A stretch of DNA of 56,469 nucleotides, taken from Pseudomonadota bacterium (GTDB lineage: Bacteria; Pseudomonadota; Gammaproteobacteria; Burkholderiales; Usitatibacteraceae). The DNA is taken from contig JAKOWJ010000021.1 of NCBI GenBank assembly GCA_029781595.1, positions 1 to 56,469 on the forward strand, written 5' to 3'. Shown here in pieces: positions 8,585-21,098 of this stretch (position 1 is the stretch's first letter; every line of letters begins with the position of its first letter). Below the pieces are notes generated by a model. The model ran no database searches. It had not been told where the DNA came from and was given only the letters and a program-made list of their open reading frames with translations. The translations under genes and the position numbers were made by a program.

Positions 8585-9472
8585 CTACCCTTGCGCCCCC
8601 GTGGCCAGCAGCCGGGCCACCGCCAGGCGCCCCGAGGTCACCCGGCCGACGCCGATGAACTCGCCTCCCGGCCCGAACAGGGCACGCTCGCCGTCGCTTC
8701 CCCCGGCATCCAGCTCGCGGCCGTTGCGAATGGCTCGCGCTTCCTCCGGCCCCAGGTCCGACCGCGGCAGGGATCGCACGAGGGTTTCCACCGGCAGGAG
8801 CCTTGCCCGCGCCGCCTGGACGCCCATCTCCGCCAGGGCTTCCGGGGTCGCGGCGTCGCTCACGTCGAATCCGGCCGTGCTCGTGCGCCGCAGCGCCGTC
8901 AGGTAGGCGCCGCAGCCGAGACGGTCCCCCAACGATTCGGCAAGAGTCCTGACGTAGGTTCCTTTTGAGCATTTGACCGAAATTACCAGGCATTCAATGT
9001 CAAATCGCAGAACTTCCAGCCTCTCCACCCGGATAGGCCGCGCCTCCCGCTCAACGGCGAGTCCCTGGCGCGCCAGGTCGTAGAGACGACGGCCCTGGAT
9101 GCGCACGGCCGAGTGCATGGGGGGAATCTGCATCGAATCGCCCGTCAAATCCCTGCAAACTGCATTGATCTCCTCCGAACTCGCGAAGCACGGGGATCCC
9201 GCAACGATCTGTCCTTCCGTGTCGCCCGTGGTGGACCGTGCGCCGAGCCGAAGCGTGGCCTCGTAGGCCTTGTCGGCATCGATCAGGAAGCGGGAGAACT
9301 TGGTGGCCTCGCCGAATACCAGCGGAAGCAGGCCGGTGGCAAACGGGTCCAGCGTGCCCGTGTGGCCCGCCTTCCGGGCTCCGAGCGCCCGCTTGGCCAT
9401 GGCGAGCGCGCGCGTGGACGTGATTCCGGCCGGCTTGTCGACCAGCAGCAGCCCGTCGGGGCCCTCCGCCAC
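8585..9472 (-). CDS. truB: tRNA pseudouridine(55) synthase TruB
   Basis: Makes pseudouridine 55 in the T-loop of tRNAs. The catalytic loop [12 protein letters not shown] is present with the nucleophilic Asp at residue 42, preceded by [29 protein letters not shown] motif marks the second family signature, and a C-terminal PUA-like segment follows. Its 295 residues are normal. It starts 6 bp after rbfA in the same operon. Confidence 0.97.
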   Translation of the reverse strand: MAEGPDGLLLVDKPAGITSTRALAMAKRALGARKAGHTGTLDPFATGLLPLVFGEATKFSRFLIDADKAYEATLRLGARSTTGDTEGQIVAGSPCFASSEEINAVCRDLTGDSMQIPPMHSAVRIQGRRLYDLARQGLAVEREARPIRVERLEVLRFDIECLVISVKCSKGTYVRTLAESLGDRLGCGAYLTALRRTSTAGFDVSDAATPEALAEMGVQAARARLLPVETLVRSLPRSDLGPEEARAIRNGRELDAGGSDGERALFGPGGEFIGVGRVTSGRLAVARLLATGAQG

Positions 9473-9478
9473 GGCGCC

Positions 9479-9856
9479 TCAGCGGCTCGTCCGGCGCCCG
9501 CGGGCCGGGGGCGGCGGGGCCACGGCCTCGTCGATGAGCCGGGAAAGACGCACGCCCCGCTCGATGGAGTCGTCGTACTCGAAGTGCAGGTCCGGCACGG
9601 ACCGCGTCGACAGGCGGTGGGCGAGGCCCGCCCGGAGAAACCCGGCGGCCCGCACGAGCCCCTCGGCGCAGGCCTGCGCCTCCTCGGCGGTGCCGAGCGC
9701 GGTGAAGAAGACCTTCGCGTGCGACTGGTCGCGCGAGAGCTCGACGCCGGTGATCGTCACCAGGCGCACGCGGGGATCGCGCAGCTCCAGCCGGATGAGC
9801 TCCGAGAGCTCGCGCTGGATCTGGTCCGCGATCCTCGCCAGGCGCGCGGTGCTCAT
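9479..9856 (-). CDS. rbfA: Ribosome-binding factor A
   Basis: Cold-shock 30S maturation factor with a KH-like fold acting near the 5' end of 16S rRNA. The 125-residue protein shows the family opening (RLARIADQIQRELSELI), RLVTITGVELSRDQSHAKVF and the VPDLHFEYDDSIERG motif. The basic tail (PPPPARGRRTSR) is slightly extended. It sits between infB and truB as in most proteobacteria. Confidence 0.97.
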   Translation of the reverse strand: MSTARLARIADQIQRELSELIRLELRDPRVRLVTITGVELSRDQSHAKVFFTALGTAEEAQACAEGLVRAAGFLRAGLAHRLSTRSVPDLHFEYDDSIERGVRLSRLIDEAVAPPPPARGRRTSR

Positions 9857-9881
9857 CGCGGCGCTCCGGGGCCCGCGGTCC

Positions 9882-12545
<2,664 letters not shown>

Positions 12546-12570
12546 ATTGCGTTCCTTCCCGGGCGGGCGA

Positions 12571-14058
12571 TCAGGCCTGCGCCGGCTCCTTGAACCACGG
12601 CGCTCGCGCCGTCATGATCAACTGGCTCGCCCGCTCCGACTCCATCCCGGTGAGCTCGGTGAGCTCGTCGGTGTCGAGGTCCGCAAGGGCGTCCATGGTG
12701 GTGATCCCCTTCGAGGCGAGCAGGCGCGCGGTCTGCCCGTCCATCCCCTCCATGCTCTCGAGGCTGCCGGCGGCGCTCTCGACGTTCTCCTCGTGCTGCA
12801 GCTCCTCGGTGAGAAGCGCGTCCCGGGCGCGGCGCCGCAGCTCGTTCACGGTGTCCTCGTCGAAGGCCTCGATCTCGAGCATCTCGTTGATGGGCACGTA
12901 CGCCACCTCGTCCAGCGAGGTGAAGCCCTCGCCGACCAGGATCTCGGCCACCTCCTCGTCCACGTCGAGGCGCTCCATGAAGAGCTCGCGCAGCTTCTCG
13001 GTCTCGGCGCCCGCCTTCTCCTGGCGCTGCTCGACCGTCATGATGTTGAGCTCCCAGCCGGTGAGCTGCGAGGCGAGCTTCACGTTCTGCCCGAGCTTGC
13101 CGATGGCGATCGCCTGCTGGTCCTCCTCGACGACGACGTCCATCGAGTGGCGCTCCTCGTCGACGATGATGGAGCTCACCTCGGCGGGCGCGAGCGCGTT
13201 GATGACGAACTGCGCCGGGTCCGCGGACCACAGGATGATGTCGACCCGCTCGCCGGCCAGCTCCTGGGTCACGGCCTGCACCCGGGAGCCGCGCATGCCC
13301 ACGCAGGTCCCCACCGGGTCGATGCGCGGGTCGTTGGACTTCACGGCGATCTTGGCCCGCAGGCCGGGGTCGCGGGCGGCCGCGCGGATCTCCAGCAGGC
13401 CCTCCTCGATCTCGGGCACCTCCAGCTCGAAGAGCTTCACGAGGAATTCCGGGGCGATGCGCGAAAGGATGAGCTGCGGTCCGCGCGCCTGGCGGTCGAT
13501 CTTGTCGATGTAGGCCCGCACGCGGTCGCCCACGCGCAGGTTCTCCTTGGGGATCAGGTGGTCGCGGGGCAGGAGCGCCTCCACGCGGCCGGACTCGACG
13601 ATGAGGTTGCCGCGCTCGGCGCGCTTGACCGTGCCGGTGACGAGCGACTCGCCCCGCTCGAGGAAGTCGTTGAGGATCTGCTCGCGCTCGGCGTCGCGGA
13701 TCTTCTGCAGGATCACCTGCTTGGCCGCCTGGGCGCCGATCCGGCCGAACGTCTCGGGCTCCAGGGGCTCCTCGAACACGTCGCCGAGCTTCGCCTCCGC
13801 GTTCTCCGCGAGCGCATCCGTGATGGCCACCTGGTGCGCGGGCTCCTCGTGCTCCTCGTCGGGCACGACCGTCCAGCGCCGGAACGCGCGGTACTCGCCG
13901 CTCTCGCGGTCGATCTCCACCCGCACGTCCACCTCGTCCTTGAAGCGCTTCTTCGTCGCCGAGGCGAGCGCCATCTCCAGGGCGAGGAACACCACGTCCC
14001 GGGGCACGTTCTTCTCGCGCGAGAGCGCGTCGACCAGCAAAAGGATTTCCTTCGTCAT
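12571..14058 (-). CDS. nusA: Transcription termination/antitermination factor NusA
   Basis: RNA polymerase-associated factor controlling pausing, termination and antitermination. Order of parts: N-terminal polymerase-binding domain ([18 protein letters not shown]), S1 ([19 protein letters not shown]), two KH domains ([37 protein letters not shown]) and two C-terminal acidic helical repeats. The start at 14058 is preferred: it matches the family N-terminus and has GGAGG about 8 nt upstream. An ATG at 14076 overlaps the rimP stop (TGATG) and would add six residues. Either way the gene is translationally close to rimP. Confidence 0.97.
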   Translation of the reverse strand: MTKEILLLVDALSREKNVPRDVVFLALEMALASATKKRFKDEVDVRVEIDRESGEYRAFRRWTVVPDEEHEEPAHQVAITDALAENAEAKLGDVFEEPLEPETFGRIGAQAAKQVILQKIRDAEREQILNDFLERGESLVTGTVKRAERGNLIVESGRVEALLPRDHLIPKENLRVGDRVRAYIDKIDRQARGPQLILSRIAPEFLVKLFELEVPEIEEGLLEIRAAARDPGLRAKIAVKSNDPRIDPVGTCVGMRGSRVQAVTQELAGERVDIILWSADPAQFVINALAPAEVSSIIVDEERHSMDVVVEEDQQAIAIGKLGQNVKLASQLTGWELNIMTVEQRQEKAGAETEKLRELFMERLDVDEEVAEILVGEGFTSLDEVAYVPINEMLEIEAFDEDTVNELRRRARDALLTEELQHEENVESAAGSLESMEGMDGQTARLLASKGITTMDALADLDTDELTELTGMESERASQLIMTARAPWFKEPAQA

Positions 14059-14075
14059 CTCCACAGCCTCCACCA

Positions 14076-14540
14076 TCAGACGTCCGGCACCAGCCGCGCC
14101 CGCTCGATCTCCGCCAGGGGGACCGTCCAGCGCCGGCCCTCGACGTCGAGCAGCACGGCCCCGCCTTCCACCCCCGCGATCCGCCCTTCCAGGCGCCGCC
14201 GGCCTTCCCGGGGGAGCTTGAGCCGCACCGTCGCGTCCCGGCCCGCGAACCGCCCGAAGTCCTCGAGGCGCTTGAGCGGCCGGTCCAGCCCCGGCGACGA
14301 GACCTCGAGCCGCTCGTAGTCGAACTCCTCGACCGCAAAGGTCCGCGTGAGGTGGTTGCTCACCTTCGCGCAGTCCTCGACCGTGATGCCGCCCGGCTTG
14401 TCGATGAAGACGCGCACCAGCCCGCTGCGCGACCTCTCCAGGTCGACCAACTCGTACCCCAAGGCCGCGAGTGTCCCTTCCAGCCAGCCGTCAGTGCCCG
14501 AATTCGGCTTCACAAACAAAAAATGGGCGCTGCCGCCCAT
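14076..14540 (-). CDS. rimP: Ribosome maturation factor RimP
   Basis: Assists 30S maturation. The core matches the family: [51 protein letters not shown] then [16 protein letters not shown], and a C-terminal SH3-like barrel. ATG 14540 gives 154 residues and is preceded by GGAAAACAG. However, that ATG is also the first base of a terminator-like hairpin, so the in-frame GTG at 14513, just after the T-run (145 residues), is a real alternative. First gene of the rimP-nusA-infB-rbfA-truB operon. The long open frame continuing upstream to 17300 is antisense to a receptor gene and is not coding. Confidence 0.93.
   Translation of the reverse strand: MGGSAHFLFVKPNSGTDGWLEGTLAALGYELVDLERSRSGLVRVFIDKPGGITVEDCAKVSNHLTRTFAVEEFDYERLEVSSPGLDRPLKRLEDFGRFAGRDATVRLKLPREGRRRLEGRIAGVEGGAVLLDVEGRRWTVPLAEIERARLVPDV
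14518..14540 (-). terminator. Terminator-like hairpin overlapping the rimP start (possible attenuator)
   Basis: On the minus strand ATGGGCG (14540-14534), loop GCAG, CGCCCAT (14529-14523), then five further T (14522-14518). A perfect 7-bp stem, a tetraloop and a T-run of six counting the last stem base form a classical intrinsic terminator. It begins at the A of the proposed rimP ATG and lies 10-40 nt after the predicted transcription start, where it could act as an attenuator of the nusA operon. Confidence 0.65.
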
Positions 14541-14560
14541 CTGTTTTCCGAAACCGCGAA

Positions 14561-14569
14561 AGTATAGCA
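14561..14569 (-). promoter_or_regulatory. Extended -10 promoter for rimP-nusA-infB operon
   Basis: Reading on the minus strand, TGCTATACT is an extended -10 (TGnTATAnT type). The -35 at 17-18 bp spacing is poor (TTCCGG/ATTCCG), as is usual for extended -10 promoters. Transcription start is expected near 14553, only ~13 nt before ATG 14540. Confidence 0.55.
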
Positions 14570-14602
14570 GCAATCGGGGGCGGCCGGAATGCCGACCTTC
14601 CG

Positions 14603-14651
14603 TTCCGGACGGGGACGAGGTGTGGCGCGCACGCCACGGGTCGTCCCGGAA
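14603..14651. repeat. Long imperfect inverted repeat in rimP/receptor divergent gap
   Basis: GGGACGA (14612-14618) pairs with TCGTCCC (14641-14647); inside it GTGGCG (14622-14627) pairs with CGCCAC (14632-14637) around CGCA; outside, TTCC pairs with GGAA across a 5-nt bulge. No T-run follows on either strand. It lies just upstream of the rimP promoter and in the probable 5' region of the receptor gene at 14790. Its role is unknown. Confidence 0.6.
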
Positions 14652-14789
14652 TGTTGCGATCCGGCCACATTCGCAATAAGCTTCGCCGGTTTGCGACAGG
14701 AGGCGCCTCCCCAAGAGGGCGTCGCGGCTCCCAGGCCCCGCCGAAGGCCGGCGCAATCCCACCCACCGATCAGTCCAACCGGAGAATCC

Positions 14790-17483
14790 ATGAAACAAAA
14801 CAGGAAGAAGCAGCTCGTGACCATCGTGGCGCAGGCCCTGGGCACCGGGGTCGCGGCGTCGATGATCGCGACCTCCGCCTTCGCCCAACAGGCACAGAAG
14901 GTCGAGAAGATCGAGGTCACCGGCTCCAACATCAAGCGGGTCGACACCGAGACGGTCGCGCCCGTCGAGATCATCACCCGGGAAGACATCGAGCGCACCG
15001 GCAAGTCCACGATCGCCGAGGTGCTGCGCAGCATTCCCTCGAACACGAGCGGCAGCTTCAACGAAAGCGCGACCAACAGCTTCGCGCCCGGCGCCTCCGG
15101 CCTGTCCCTGCGCGGCCTGGGCCAGAAGACGACCCTCGTCCTGATCAACGGCCGTCGCACGGCCGGATACGGCTTTGCGCAGAACCTGCAGGACAGCTTC
15201 GTCGACATCAATTCCATCCCGAGCGCGGCCGTCGAGCGCGTCGAGATCCTGAAGGACGGCGCCTCGGCCCTCTACGGCTCGGACGCGATCGCGGGCGTGG
15301 TGAACATCATCCTGCGCAAGGACTACAAGGGCGTCGAGGCGAGCATCCGCGGCGGCCGCTCCGAAGGCAAGAACGACTACCGCGCGTCGATCACGGGCGG
15401 CTTCGGCGACCTGGCCAAGGACCGCTACACGGTCTTCGCCACGCTCGACTACTACAAGCGCGACCTGCTCACCCGGGCGGACACGCAGTTCCTTCACACC
15501 AGCGACCTGCGCGGCTACGGCGGCGGACGCAACTTCCAGAGCCTCACCGGCGCGGGCACGTGGCGCCAGTACACGGCCACCGGTGGGGCGACCAACAACT
15601 ACCGCGCGATCTCCGACTGCCCGGGCACGGTCCTCACGGCGGCCCAGGCCGTGGCGCAGGGCCTGCTCGCCTCCACCAGCGGCGCGAACCTGCCGAACAA
15701 CACGTTCTGCTCGATCGACTTCAACGGCCAGTACACGATCCTGCCGAAGACCGAGCGCGTGGGCTTCCTGGGCCGCGCCACCCGCGAGTTCTCCGCGACG
15801 ACCACGGGCTACCTCGAGCTGGGCCTGAGCACGATCTCGACCTACCAGACGTTCCAGAACCCGTTCTTCGCGGGCACGACGGGCCTTCAGCAGACGCAGG
15901 CCGGACTCCGTCCCTTCCCGTACGACATCCTCTTCGCGCCGGGCTCGGCGGGCAACCCGTTCTCGACCAATGCCCGCTACACGGGCGTTCTCAACGGCCT
16001 GGGCACGCGTGACAACGACATCACGTCGGACACGTACCGCCTCCTGGGCGGCCTGACGTACACGCTCGGCTCCTGGGATCTCGACAGCGCCGTCGGCTTC
16101 TCGAAGAACAAGGTCGAGTCCAACAACCTCAACCGGATCTCCCTTTCCGGCACGAGCGCCGCCTTCGGCGTCCCGACCAGCCCGCAGCCGCCGGTGCCGA
16201 CGTCCACGAGCAGCAGCTTCAACCTCGACCGCTGGACGAGCAACTCGGCGGCGGTGTTCGACCAGATGCGCATCAACTTCCCGCGCACGGCCGAGTCCGA
16301 GCTGAGCTTCATCGACACGAAGGGCTCGACGGAAGTCGGCCGCCTGGCCGGTGGGCCCGTGGGCCTGGCCGTCGGGGCCGAGTTCCGCAACGAGAAGCTG
16401 AAGGACCGTCCCGACCCGCGCGCCACCGCCGGCGACATCCTGGGCCAGGGCGTCACCGCGACGGACGGCAAGCGCGACAGCTCGGCGGTCTACGCCGAGC
16501 TCGCTTTGCCCCTCACGCAGCAGATCGAGGCCCAGGTCGCCGGCCGCTTCGACCACTACAGCGACTACGGCAGCTCCACCACGCCCAAGGTCGGCATCAA
16601 GTTCCGCCCGACCAGCACGATCCTGCTGCGCGCCAACTGGGGCAAGGGCTTCCGCGCCCCGACGCTGCCGGAGATCTCGCCGTCGGTGGCGACGTTCTTC
16701 ACGTCGGTCATCGACCCGGTGGACGATTCCGTCGCGCGCATCTCCGGCGTCTTCGCCGGCAACCCGAACCTGAAGCCCGAGAAGAGCACCAGCACGACGG
16801 CGGGCATCGTGTTCGAGCCGACGCGCGACTTCAGCGTGGGCGTGGGCTACTACAAGATCGACTGGAAGGACATCATCGCCTCGCCCAGCTTCCAGTCCAT
16901 CGTCAACGGCGGCGGCCCCGGCGTGATCCGCGACCCGATCACCGGCGCGATCGTCACGGTGGAGAGCAACTACGTCAACCTCGCCTCGACGAAGACCTCG
17001 GGCGTGGACCTCGACATGCGCTACGCCCGCAGCACGGCGATGGGCAAGTTCACCGGCCGGGTCAACGCGTCCTACATCGACTCCTTCAAGGAGGAGGGGG
17101 TGGAGTACGCGGGCACGAACGGCGGGACGAACACCTACCCGCGCGTGAAGGCCACCTACGGCATCGACTGGGACTACCGCGGCCTGTCCCTCACGGCCAA
17201 CATGAACTACATCTCGGGCTACTACCAGCAGTTCCTGCCGGGCTCGTACTTCACGCCGTCGGCCACCCAGAACAGCGTGTACCCGGACCGCGTGGAGCAC
17301 TACCGCACGGTGGACCTGTTCGCCCGCTACCAGGTCAACAAGAACATCACCGTCTCGGCCTCGCTCATCAATGCCGAGAACGTGATGCCCCCGTACGACC
17401 CCGCCTGGAGCACCTTCTTCGACTACAGCCTGTACGACGTCCGCGGCCGCCAGGTGCGCCTGGGCCTGACGTTCAAGATGTAG
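14790..17483 (+). CDS. TonB-dependent outer-membrane receptor (first of two)
   Basis: A protein of 897 residues: a signal peptide ending AFAQQ near residue 32, then [13 protein letters not shown], a plug domain ([59 protein letters not shown]) and a beta-barrel ending in the aromatic-terminal strand (VRLGLTFKM). ATG 14790 has GGAGAATCC upstream. Receptors of this type take up large substrates (siderophores, oligosaccharides, peptides) using TonB-ExbBD energy; the substrate is not readable from sequence. A strong terminator follows, so it is probably monocistronic. A second receptor and the tonB-exbB-exbD operon lie just downstream. Confidence 0.95.
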   Translation: MKQNRKKQLVTIVAQALGTGVAASMIATSAFAQQAQKVEKIEVTGSNIKRVDTETVAPVEIITREDIERTGKSTIAEVLRSIPSNTSGSFNESATNSFAPGASGLSLRGLGQKTTLVLINGRRTAGYGFAQNLQDSFVDINSIPSAAVERVEILKDGASALYGSDAIAGVVNIILRKDYKGVEASIRGGRSEGKNDYRASITGGFGDLAKDRYTVFATLDYYKRDLLTRADTQFLHTSDLRGYGGGRNFQSLTGAGTWRQYTATGGATNNYRAISDCPGTVLTAAQAVAQGLLASTSGANLPNNTFCSIDFNGQYTILPKTERVGFLGRATREFSATTTGYLELGLSTISTYQTFQNPFFAGTTGLQQTQAGLRPFPYDILFAPGSAGNPFSTNARYTGVLNGLGTRDNDITSDTYRLLGGLTYTLGSWDLDSAVGFSKNKVESNNLNRISLSGTSAAFGVPTSPQPPVPTSTSSSFNLDRWTSNSAAVFDQMRINFPRTAESELSFIDTKGSTEVGRLAGGPVGLAVGAEFRNEKLKDRPDPRATAGDILGQGVTATDGKRDSSAVYAELALPLTQQIEAQVAGRFDHYSDYGSSTTPKVGIKFRPTSTILLRANWGKGFRAPTLPEISPSVATFFTSVIDPVDDSVARISGVFAGNPNLKPEKSTSTTAGIVFEPTRDFSVGVGYYKIDWKDIIASPSFQSIVNGGGPGVIRDPITGAIVTVESNYVNLASTKTSGVDLDMRYARSTAMGKFTGRVNASYIDSFKEEGVEYAGTNGGTNTYPRVKATYGIDWDYRGLSLTANMNYISGYYQQFLPGSYFTPSATQNSVYPDRVEHYRTVDLFARYQVNKNITVSASLINAENVMPPYDPAWSTFFDYSLYDVRGRQVRLGLTFKM

Positions 17484-17518
17484 TCGCCGATCCGGGGATC
17501 CCCCGGACCGAGTTCGAA

Positions 17519-17547
17519 AGCCCGCAGCTTGCTGCGGGCTTTTTTTT
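17519..17547 (+). terminator. Intrinsic terminator after first receptor
   Basis: AGCCCGCAGC (17519-17528), TT, GCTGCGGGCT (17531-17540), then seven T. The 10-bp perfect stem ends the transcript 35 bp after the receptor stop. Confidence 0.93.
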
Positions 17548-17863
17548 CACCCGGCGCGCGCATACCCCCGCCGCGCGCTCGCCCCATCCACGCCCCGTTG
17601 CGGAAATGCGACAAAAACCGAAAATTGTTGGATGTTTCACAAGACTGTGGCTATCATCCGGCGATCAATCGCGTCCGGACGGCCCTCTCGGCCAGTCGTT
17701 CAATACAAACCCTTGTTTCCCAAACAAAAACAATCCAAGCCGGGCAACGCGATGATTCCTGGATCGATGTCGGGAACCGTAACAATCCCCCCGTGGGCAT
17801 CGGCCGGATCAACCGAGTGAGATGGGACGTTTCGCACAAACCTTGTCAATTGAGGAGCCCTTG
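17548..17863 (+). other. Non-coding spacer between receptors, AT-richer than surroundings
   Basis: This ~316-bp gap carries no credible gene. It is markedly richer in A/T than the flanking genes, as expected for a regulated promoter region. A possible promoter is TTGGAT (from about 17630) with TATCAT 18 bp downstream, but it is weak. The ribosome binding site GAGGAG lies directly before ATG 17864. Confidence 0.5.
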
Positions 17864-20812
17864 ATGAGCAAAAACAAGCAGCCGGCCAAGTCCTTCAGGA
17901 GGAAGTCGTGCGTCATCGCGACTGAACTCGCGATCGCACTGATGGTGGCGCCCTTGGCGTTCGCGCAGCAGTCCACGGAGAAAGTCGAGAAGCTCGAGAT
18001 CACGGGCACCCGCATCAAGACGGTCGAGACCGAGGGCGCCAGCCCCGTCTCGGTCATCAACGCGGAGGACATCAAGTTCGAAGGCGTGAAGAACGTCGAG
18101 AACATGCTGAACAACCTGCCGCAGGTGTTCGCCGAGTACGGCGCCTCCGTGTCGAACGGCGCGACGGGCACCGCCACGGTGAACCTGCGCAACCTCGGTT
18201 CCGTGCGCACCCTCGTGCTGATGAACGGCAAGCGCCTGCCCCCGGGCAGCCCTGCCGGCGGCACGCTCGGCTGGTCCGCCGACCTGAACCAGATTCCCGC
18301 CTCGCTCATCCGCCGCGTCGACGTGCTGACGGGCGGCGCCTCCGCGGTGTACGGCTCCGACGCCGTCGCGGGCGTGGTGAACTTCATCATGAACGACCGC
18401 TTCGAGGGCGTGGAAGCCGAGGTGAACCACAGCTTCTACAACCACCAGCAGAACAACGAGAAGGGCGTCGGCGACATCGTGGCCGCCCGCGAGGCCCTTT
18501 CCCCGACCTTCTTCAAGCGTCCCGGCGACAAGTCGGCCGACGGCAAGAGCACCAGCGTGAGCCTCACGATGGGCAGCAACTTCGCCAACGGCAAGGGCAA
18601 CGCGGTGCTGTTCTTCGGCTACAAGAAGGACGACCCCCTGCTCCAGTCCGAGCGCGACTTCAGCGCGTGCGCTCTGAGCGCGGCCGGCAGCACGTACGCC
18701 TGCGGCGGCTCGTCGACGAGCTTCCCCGGCCGCTTCATCACCAACGCCGGCGACTCGTTCACCGTGGCCAACGCCCAAGGCGGCGTGCGCCCGTTCACCT
18801 CCGCCGACATCTACAACTTCGGCCCGCTGAACTACTTCCAGCGCCCGTCGGAGCGCTACTCGTTCAACGCCTTCGGCCACTACGACGTGCTGCCGAACGC
18901 GCGCGTCTACACCGAGTTCTCGTTCCACGACGACCACACGGTGGCGCAGATCGCCCCGTCGGGCCTGTTCGGCCTGGTGTACAACGCGAGCTTCGACAAC
19001 CCCCTGCTTTCGCAGGCGTGGCGTGACACGCTGGGCCTCACGGGCCCCGGCACCACGCACGACGGCATGCTGATCCTGCGCCGAAACGTGGAAGGCGGCG
19101 GCCGCCAGGACGACATCCGCCACACCTCGTACCGCGGCGTGATCGGCGTGAAGGGCGAGATCGGCAGCGCCTGGAACTACGACGTCTACGGCACCCTGGG
19201 CCGCGTGGTGTACCAGGAGACGTACAAGAACGACTTCTCGATTTCCCGCGCCACGCGCGCCATGGACGTGATCACCGATCCGTCCACGGGCGCGCCGGCC
19301 TGCCGCTCGTTCGTCGACGGCAGCGACCCGAACTGCGTCCCGTACAACATCTGGAGCCTGGGCGGCGTGACGCCCCAGGCGCTCGCCTACCTCCAGACCC
19401 CGGGCTTCAAGAAGGGCTTCACCTCCCAGTCGCTGCTGGGCGGCACGCTCGCGGCCGACCTCGGCGTCTACGGCATCAAGCTGCCCGCGGCGAATAACGG
19501 CATCGGCGTGGCGTTCGGCGTGGAAGGCCGCACGGACGAGCTGGACCTGTCCGTCGACTCCGCGTTCGAGTCCGGCGACCTGTTCGGCCAGGGCGGCCCG
19601 ACGCTGGGCGTGGCCGGCTCCACGAAGGTGAAGGACTTCTACACGGAAGCGCGCGTGCCGATCATGGAAGGCCAGCCGATGGCGGACCTCCTGAGCGTGA
19701 ACGGCAGCTACCGCTACTCCGACTACAACAGCGGCCGGACGACGGACTCCTACGGCCTGGGCATCGAGTGGGCGCCCGTGAAGATGGCGCGCTTCCGCGG
19801 TTCCTACCAGCAGGCGGTGCGCGCGGCCAACGTGATCGAGCTCTTCACGCCGCAGGGCCTCGGCCTCTACAACAACGACTCCGACCCGTGCGCCGGCACG
19901 GCCCCGACCCGCTCGCTGCAGGATTGCATGCGCACGGGCGTGACGGCCGCGCAGTACGGTCGGATCGTGGACAGCGCCGCGGGCCAGTACAACGCCCTGT
20001 TCGGCGGCAACCCGAACCTCAAGCCGGAGACCTCCAAGTCCAAGACGCTGGGCGTGGTGCTCGAGCCGACGCGCGACTTCGTGGCGTCCATCGACTACTT
20101 CAACATCAAGGTCGAGGACGTGGTGGGCAACGCGCCGCCGCAGATCATCCTGAACCAGTGCCTGGACACGGGCGACGCGACCTTCTGCGGCCTGATCCAG
20201 CGCGACCAGCTGGGCACCCTGTGGGCCACCCCGCAGGCGCAGATCGTGGCCACCAACGCCAACCTGTCGAAGCTCAAGACCTCCGGCTTCGACGTGACGG
20301 CGAGCTACAACATGCGCCTGCACAACCTGGGCAAGCTCAACTTCACCCTGGTCGGCACGTACCTCAAGGAGTTCATCACCGAGCCGATCCCGGGGCTGGG
20401 CGAGTACGACTGCGCGGGCCTCTTCGGCGCGACCTGCGGCACGCCGCTGCCCGAGTGGCGCCACAAGGTGCGGGCCACCTGGTCCACGCCGTGGAACGTC
20501 GACCTGGCGCTCTCCTGGCGCTACTTCAAGGAGGTCAAGAACGACGCCTCCAGCAACAACCCGCTGCTGAGCGGCCCGGTGCCGGCGATCGACGAGAAGA
20601 TGAAGGCGATGAACTACTTCGACGTCGCGGCTACCTGGAACGCGACGAAGAACATCATCCTCACCGGCGGCATCAACAACCTGTTCGACAAGGATCCCCC
20701 GATCGTCAACCAGACGCTCGCGGGCGCGCCCTTCGGCAACGGCAACACCTACCCGGTCGTCTACGACGCCCTGGGCCGCAAGGTGTTCGTGACGCTGACG
20801 GCGAAGTTCTGA
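17864..20812 (+). CDS. TonB-dependent outer-membrane receptor (second of two)
   Basis: A protein of 982 residues with a signal peptide (core ELAIALMVAPLAFAQQ), then VEKLEITGTRIKTVET, a plug domain (GASPVSVINAEDIKFEGVKN; NLRNLGSVRTLVLMNGKRLP; IRRVDVLTGGASAVYGSDAV) and a long barrel ending FVTLTAKF. The start ATG 17864 has GAGGAG upstream; the frame to 17822 adds no sensible sequence. It resembles the receptor at 14790 in plug organisation but is longer and clearly diverged, with Cys pairs in the extracellular loops (ACALSAAGSTYACGG; NQCLDTGDATFCGL). The substrate is unknown. It is followed by a terminator. Confidence 0.95.
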   Translation: MSKNKQPAKSFRRKSCVIATELAIALMVAPLAFAQQSTEKVEKLEITGTRIKTVETEGASPVSVINAEDIKFEGVKNVENMLNNLPQVFAEYGASVSNGATGTATVNLRNLGSVRTLVLMNGKRLPPGSPAGGTLGWSADLNQIPASLIRRVDVLTGGASAVYGSDAVAGVVNFIMNDRFEGVEAEVNHSFYNHQQNNEKGVGDIVAAREALSPTFFKRPGDKSADGKSTSVSLTMGSNFANGKGNAVLFFGYKKDDPLLQSERDFSACALSAAGSTYACGGSSTSFPGRFITNAGDSFTVANAQGGVRPFTSADIYNFGPLNYFQRPSERYSFNAFGHYDVLPNARVYTEFSFHDDHTVAQIAPSGLFGLVYNASFDNPLLSQAWRDTLGLTGPGTTHDGMLILRRNVEGGGRQDDIRHTSYRGVIGVKGEIGSAWNYDVYGTLGRVVYQETYKNDFSISRATRAMDVITDPSTGAPACRSFVDGSDPNCVPYNIWSLGGVTPQALAYLQTPGFKKGFTSQSLLGGTLAADLGVYGIKLPAANNGIGVAFGVEGRTDELDLSVDSAFESGDLFGQGGPTLGVAGSTKVKDFYTEARVPIMEGQPMADLLSVNGSYRYSDYNSGRTTDSYGLGIEWAPVKMARFRGSYQQAVRAANVIELFTPQGLGLYNNDSDPCAGTAPTRSLQDCMRTGVTAAQYGRIVDSAAGQYNALFGGNPNLKPETSKSKTLGVVLEPTRDFVASIDYFNIKVEDVVGNAPPQIILNQCLDTGDATFCGLIQRDQLGTLWATPQAQIVATNANLSKLKTSGFDVTASYNMRLHNLGKLNFTLVGTYLKEFITEPIPGLGEYDCAGLFGATCGTPLPEWRHKVRATWSTPWNVDLALSWRYFKEVKNDASSNNPLLSGPVPAIDEKMKAMNYFDVAATWNATKNIILTGGINNLFDKDPPIVNQTLAGAPFGNGNTYPVVYDALGRKVFVTLTAKF

Positions 20813-20832
20813 TCCCCTCGGGGATCGCGGGA

Positions 20833-20862
20833 AACGGCGAGCCTCGGCTCGCCGTTTTTTTT
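20833..20862 (+). terminator. Intrinsic terminator after second receptor
   Basis: AACGGCGAGCC (20833-20843), TC, GGCTCGCCGTT (20846-20856) followed by T to 20862. The strong stem lies 20 bp past the receptor stop and isolates it from tonB. Confidence 0.93.
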
Positions 20863-21098
20863 GGGAGGCGCACCCCCTTCCGGGCATTCGTTACAAAAGC
20901 CTGCACGCGGCTGGAAATCGGCGCCTCCGTGGGCTAGAATTCCGGGCTTTCGAGGCGAATCCCCGGGGCTTCGCGTCCGGTCAGGATCGGGGATATCCCG
21001 TGTGTCGGCTTCGGCACTCGGCCTGCAAAACCGGCGGCCGCGGTGCCGCTGCGACCAGAAGGCGCTGACGGGCGCCATAGGGGGTGGAGGGTGGCTGC

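Noticed and set aside
14651-14789. Cobalamin or other riboswitch ahead of the receptor
   Set aside because: No B12-box-like motif or other known aptamer core was found; the perfect palindrome GGAGGCGCCTCC at 14699-14710 alone is not evidence.
14541-17300. Long minus-strand open frame continuing upstream of rimP
   Set aside because: It is antisense to the first TonB-dependent receptor; its composition is Arg/Ala/Val-rich shadow sequence without domains. Only 14076-14540 is RimP.
17846-20887. 1013-aa minus-strand open frame opposite the second receptor
   Set aside because: Shadow of a real gene in very high-GC DNA; there is no recognisable domain and the sense strand is a complete receptor.
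20863-21098. RNA gene or small protein in the gap before tonB
   Set aside because: A TAGAAT string and the palindrome GGGATATCCC are present, but no -35, conserved fold or convincing small open frame was seen; treated as the tonB leader/promoter region.
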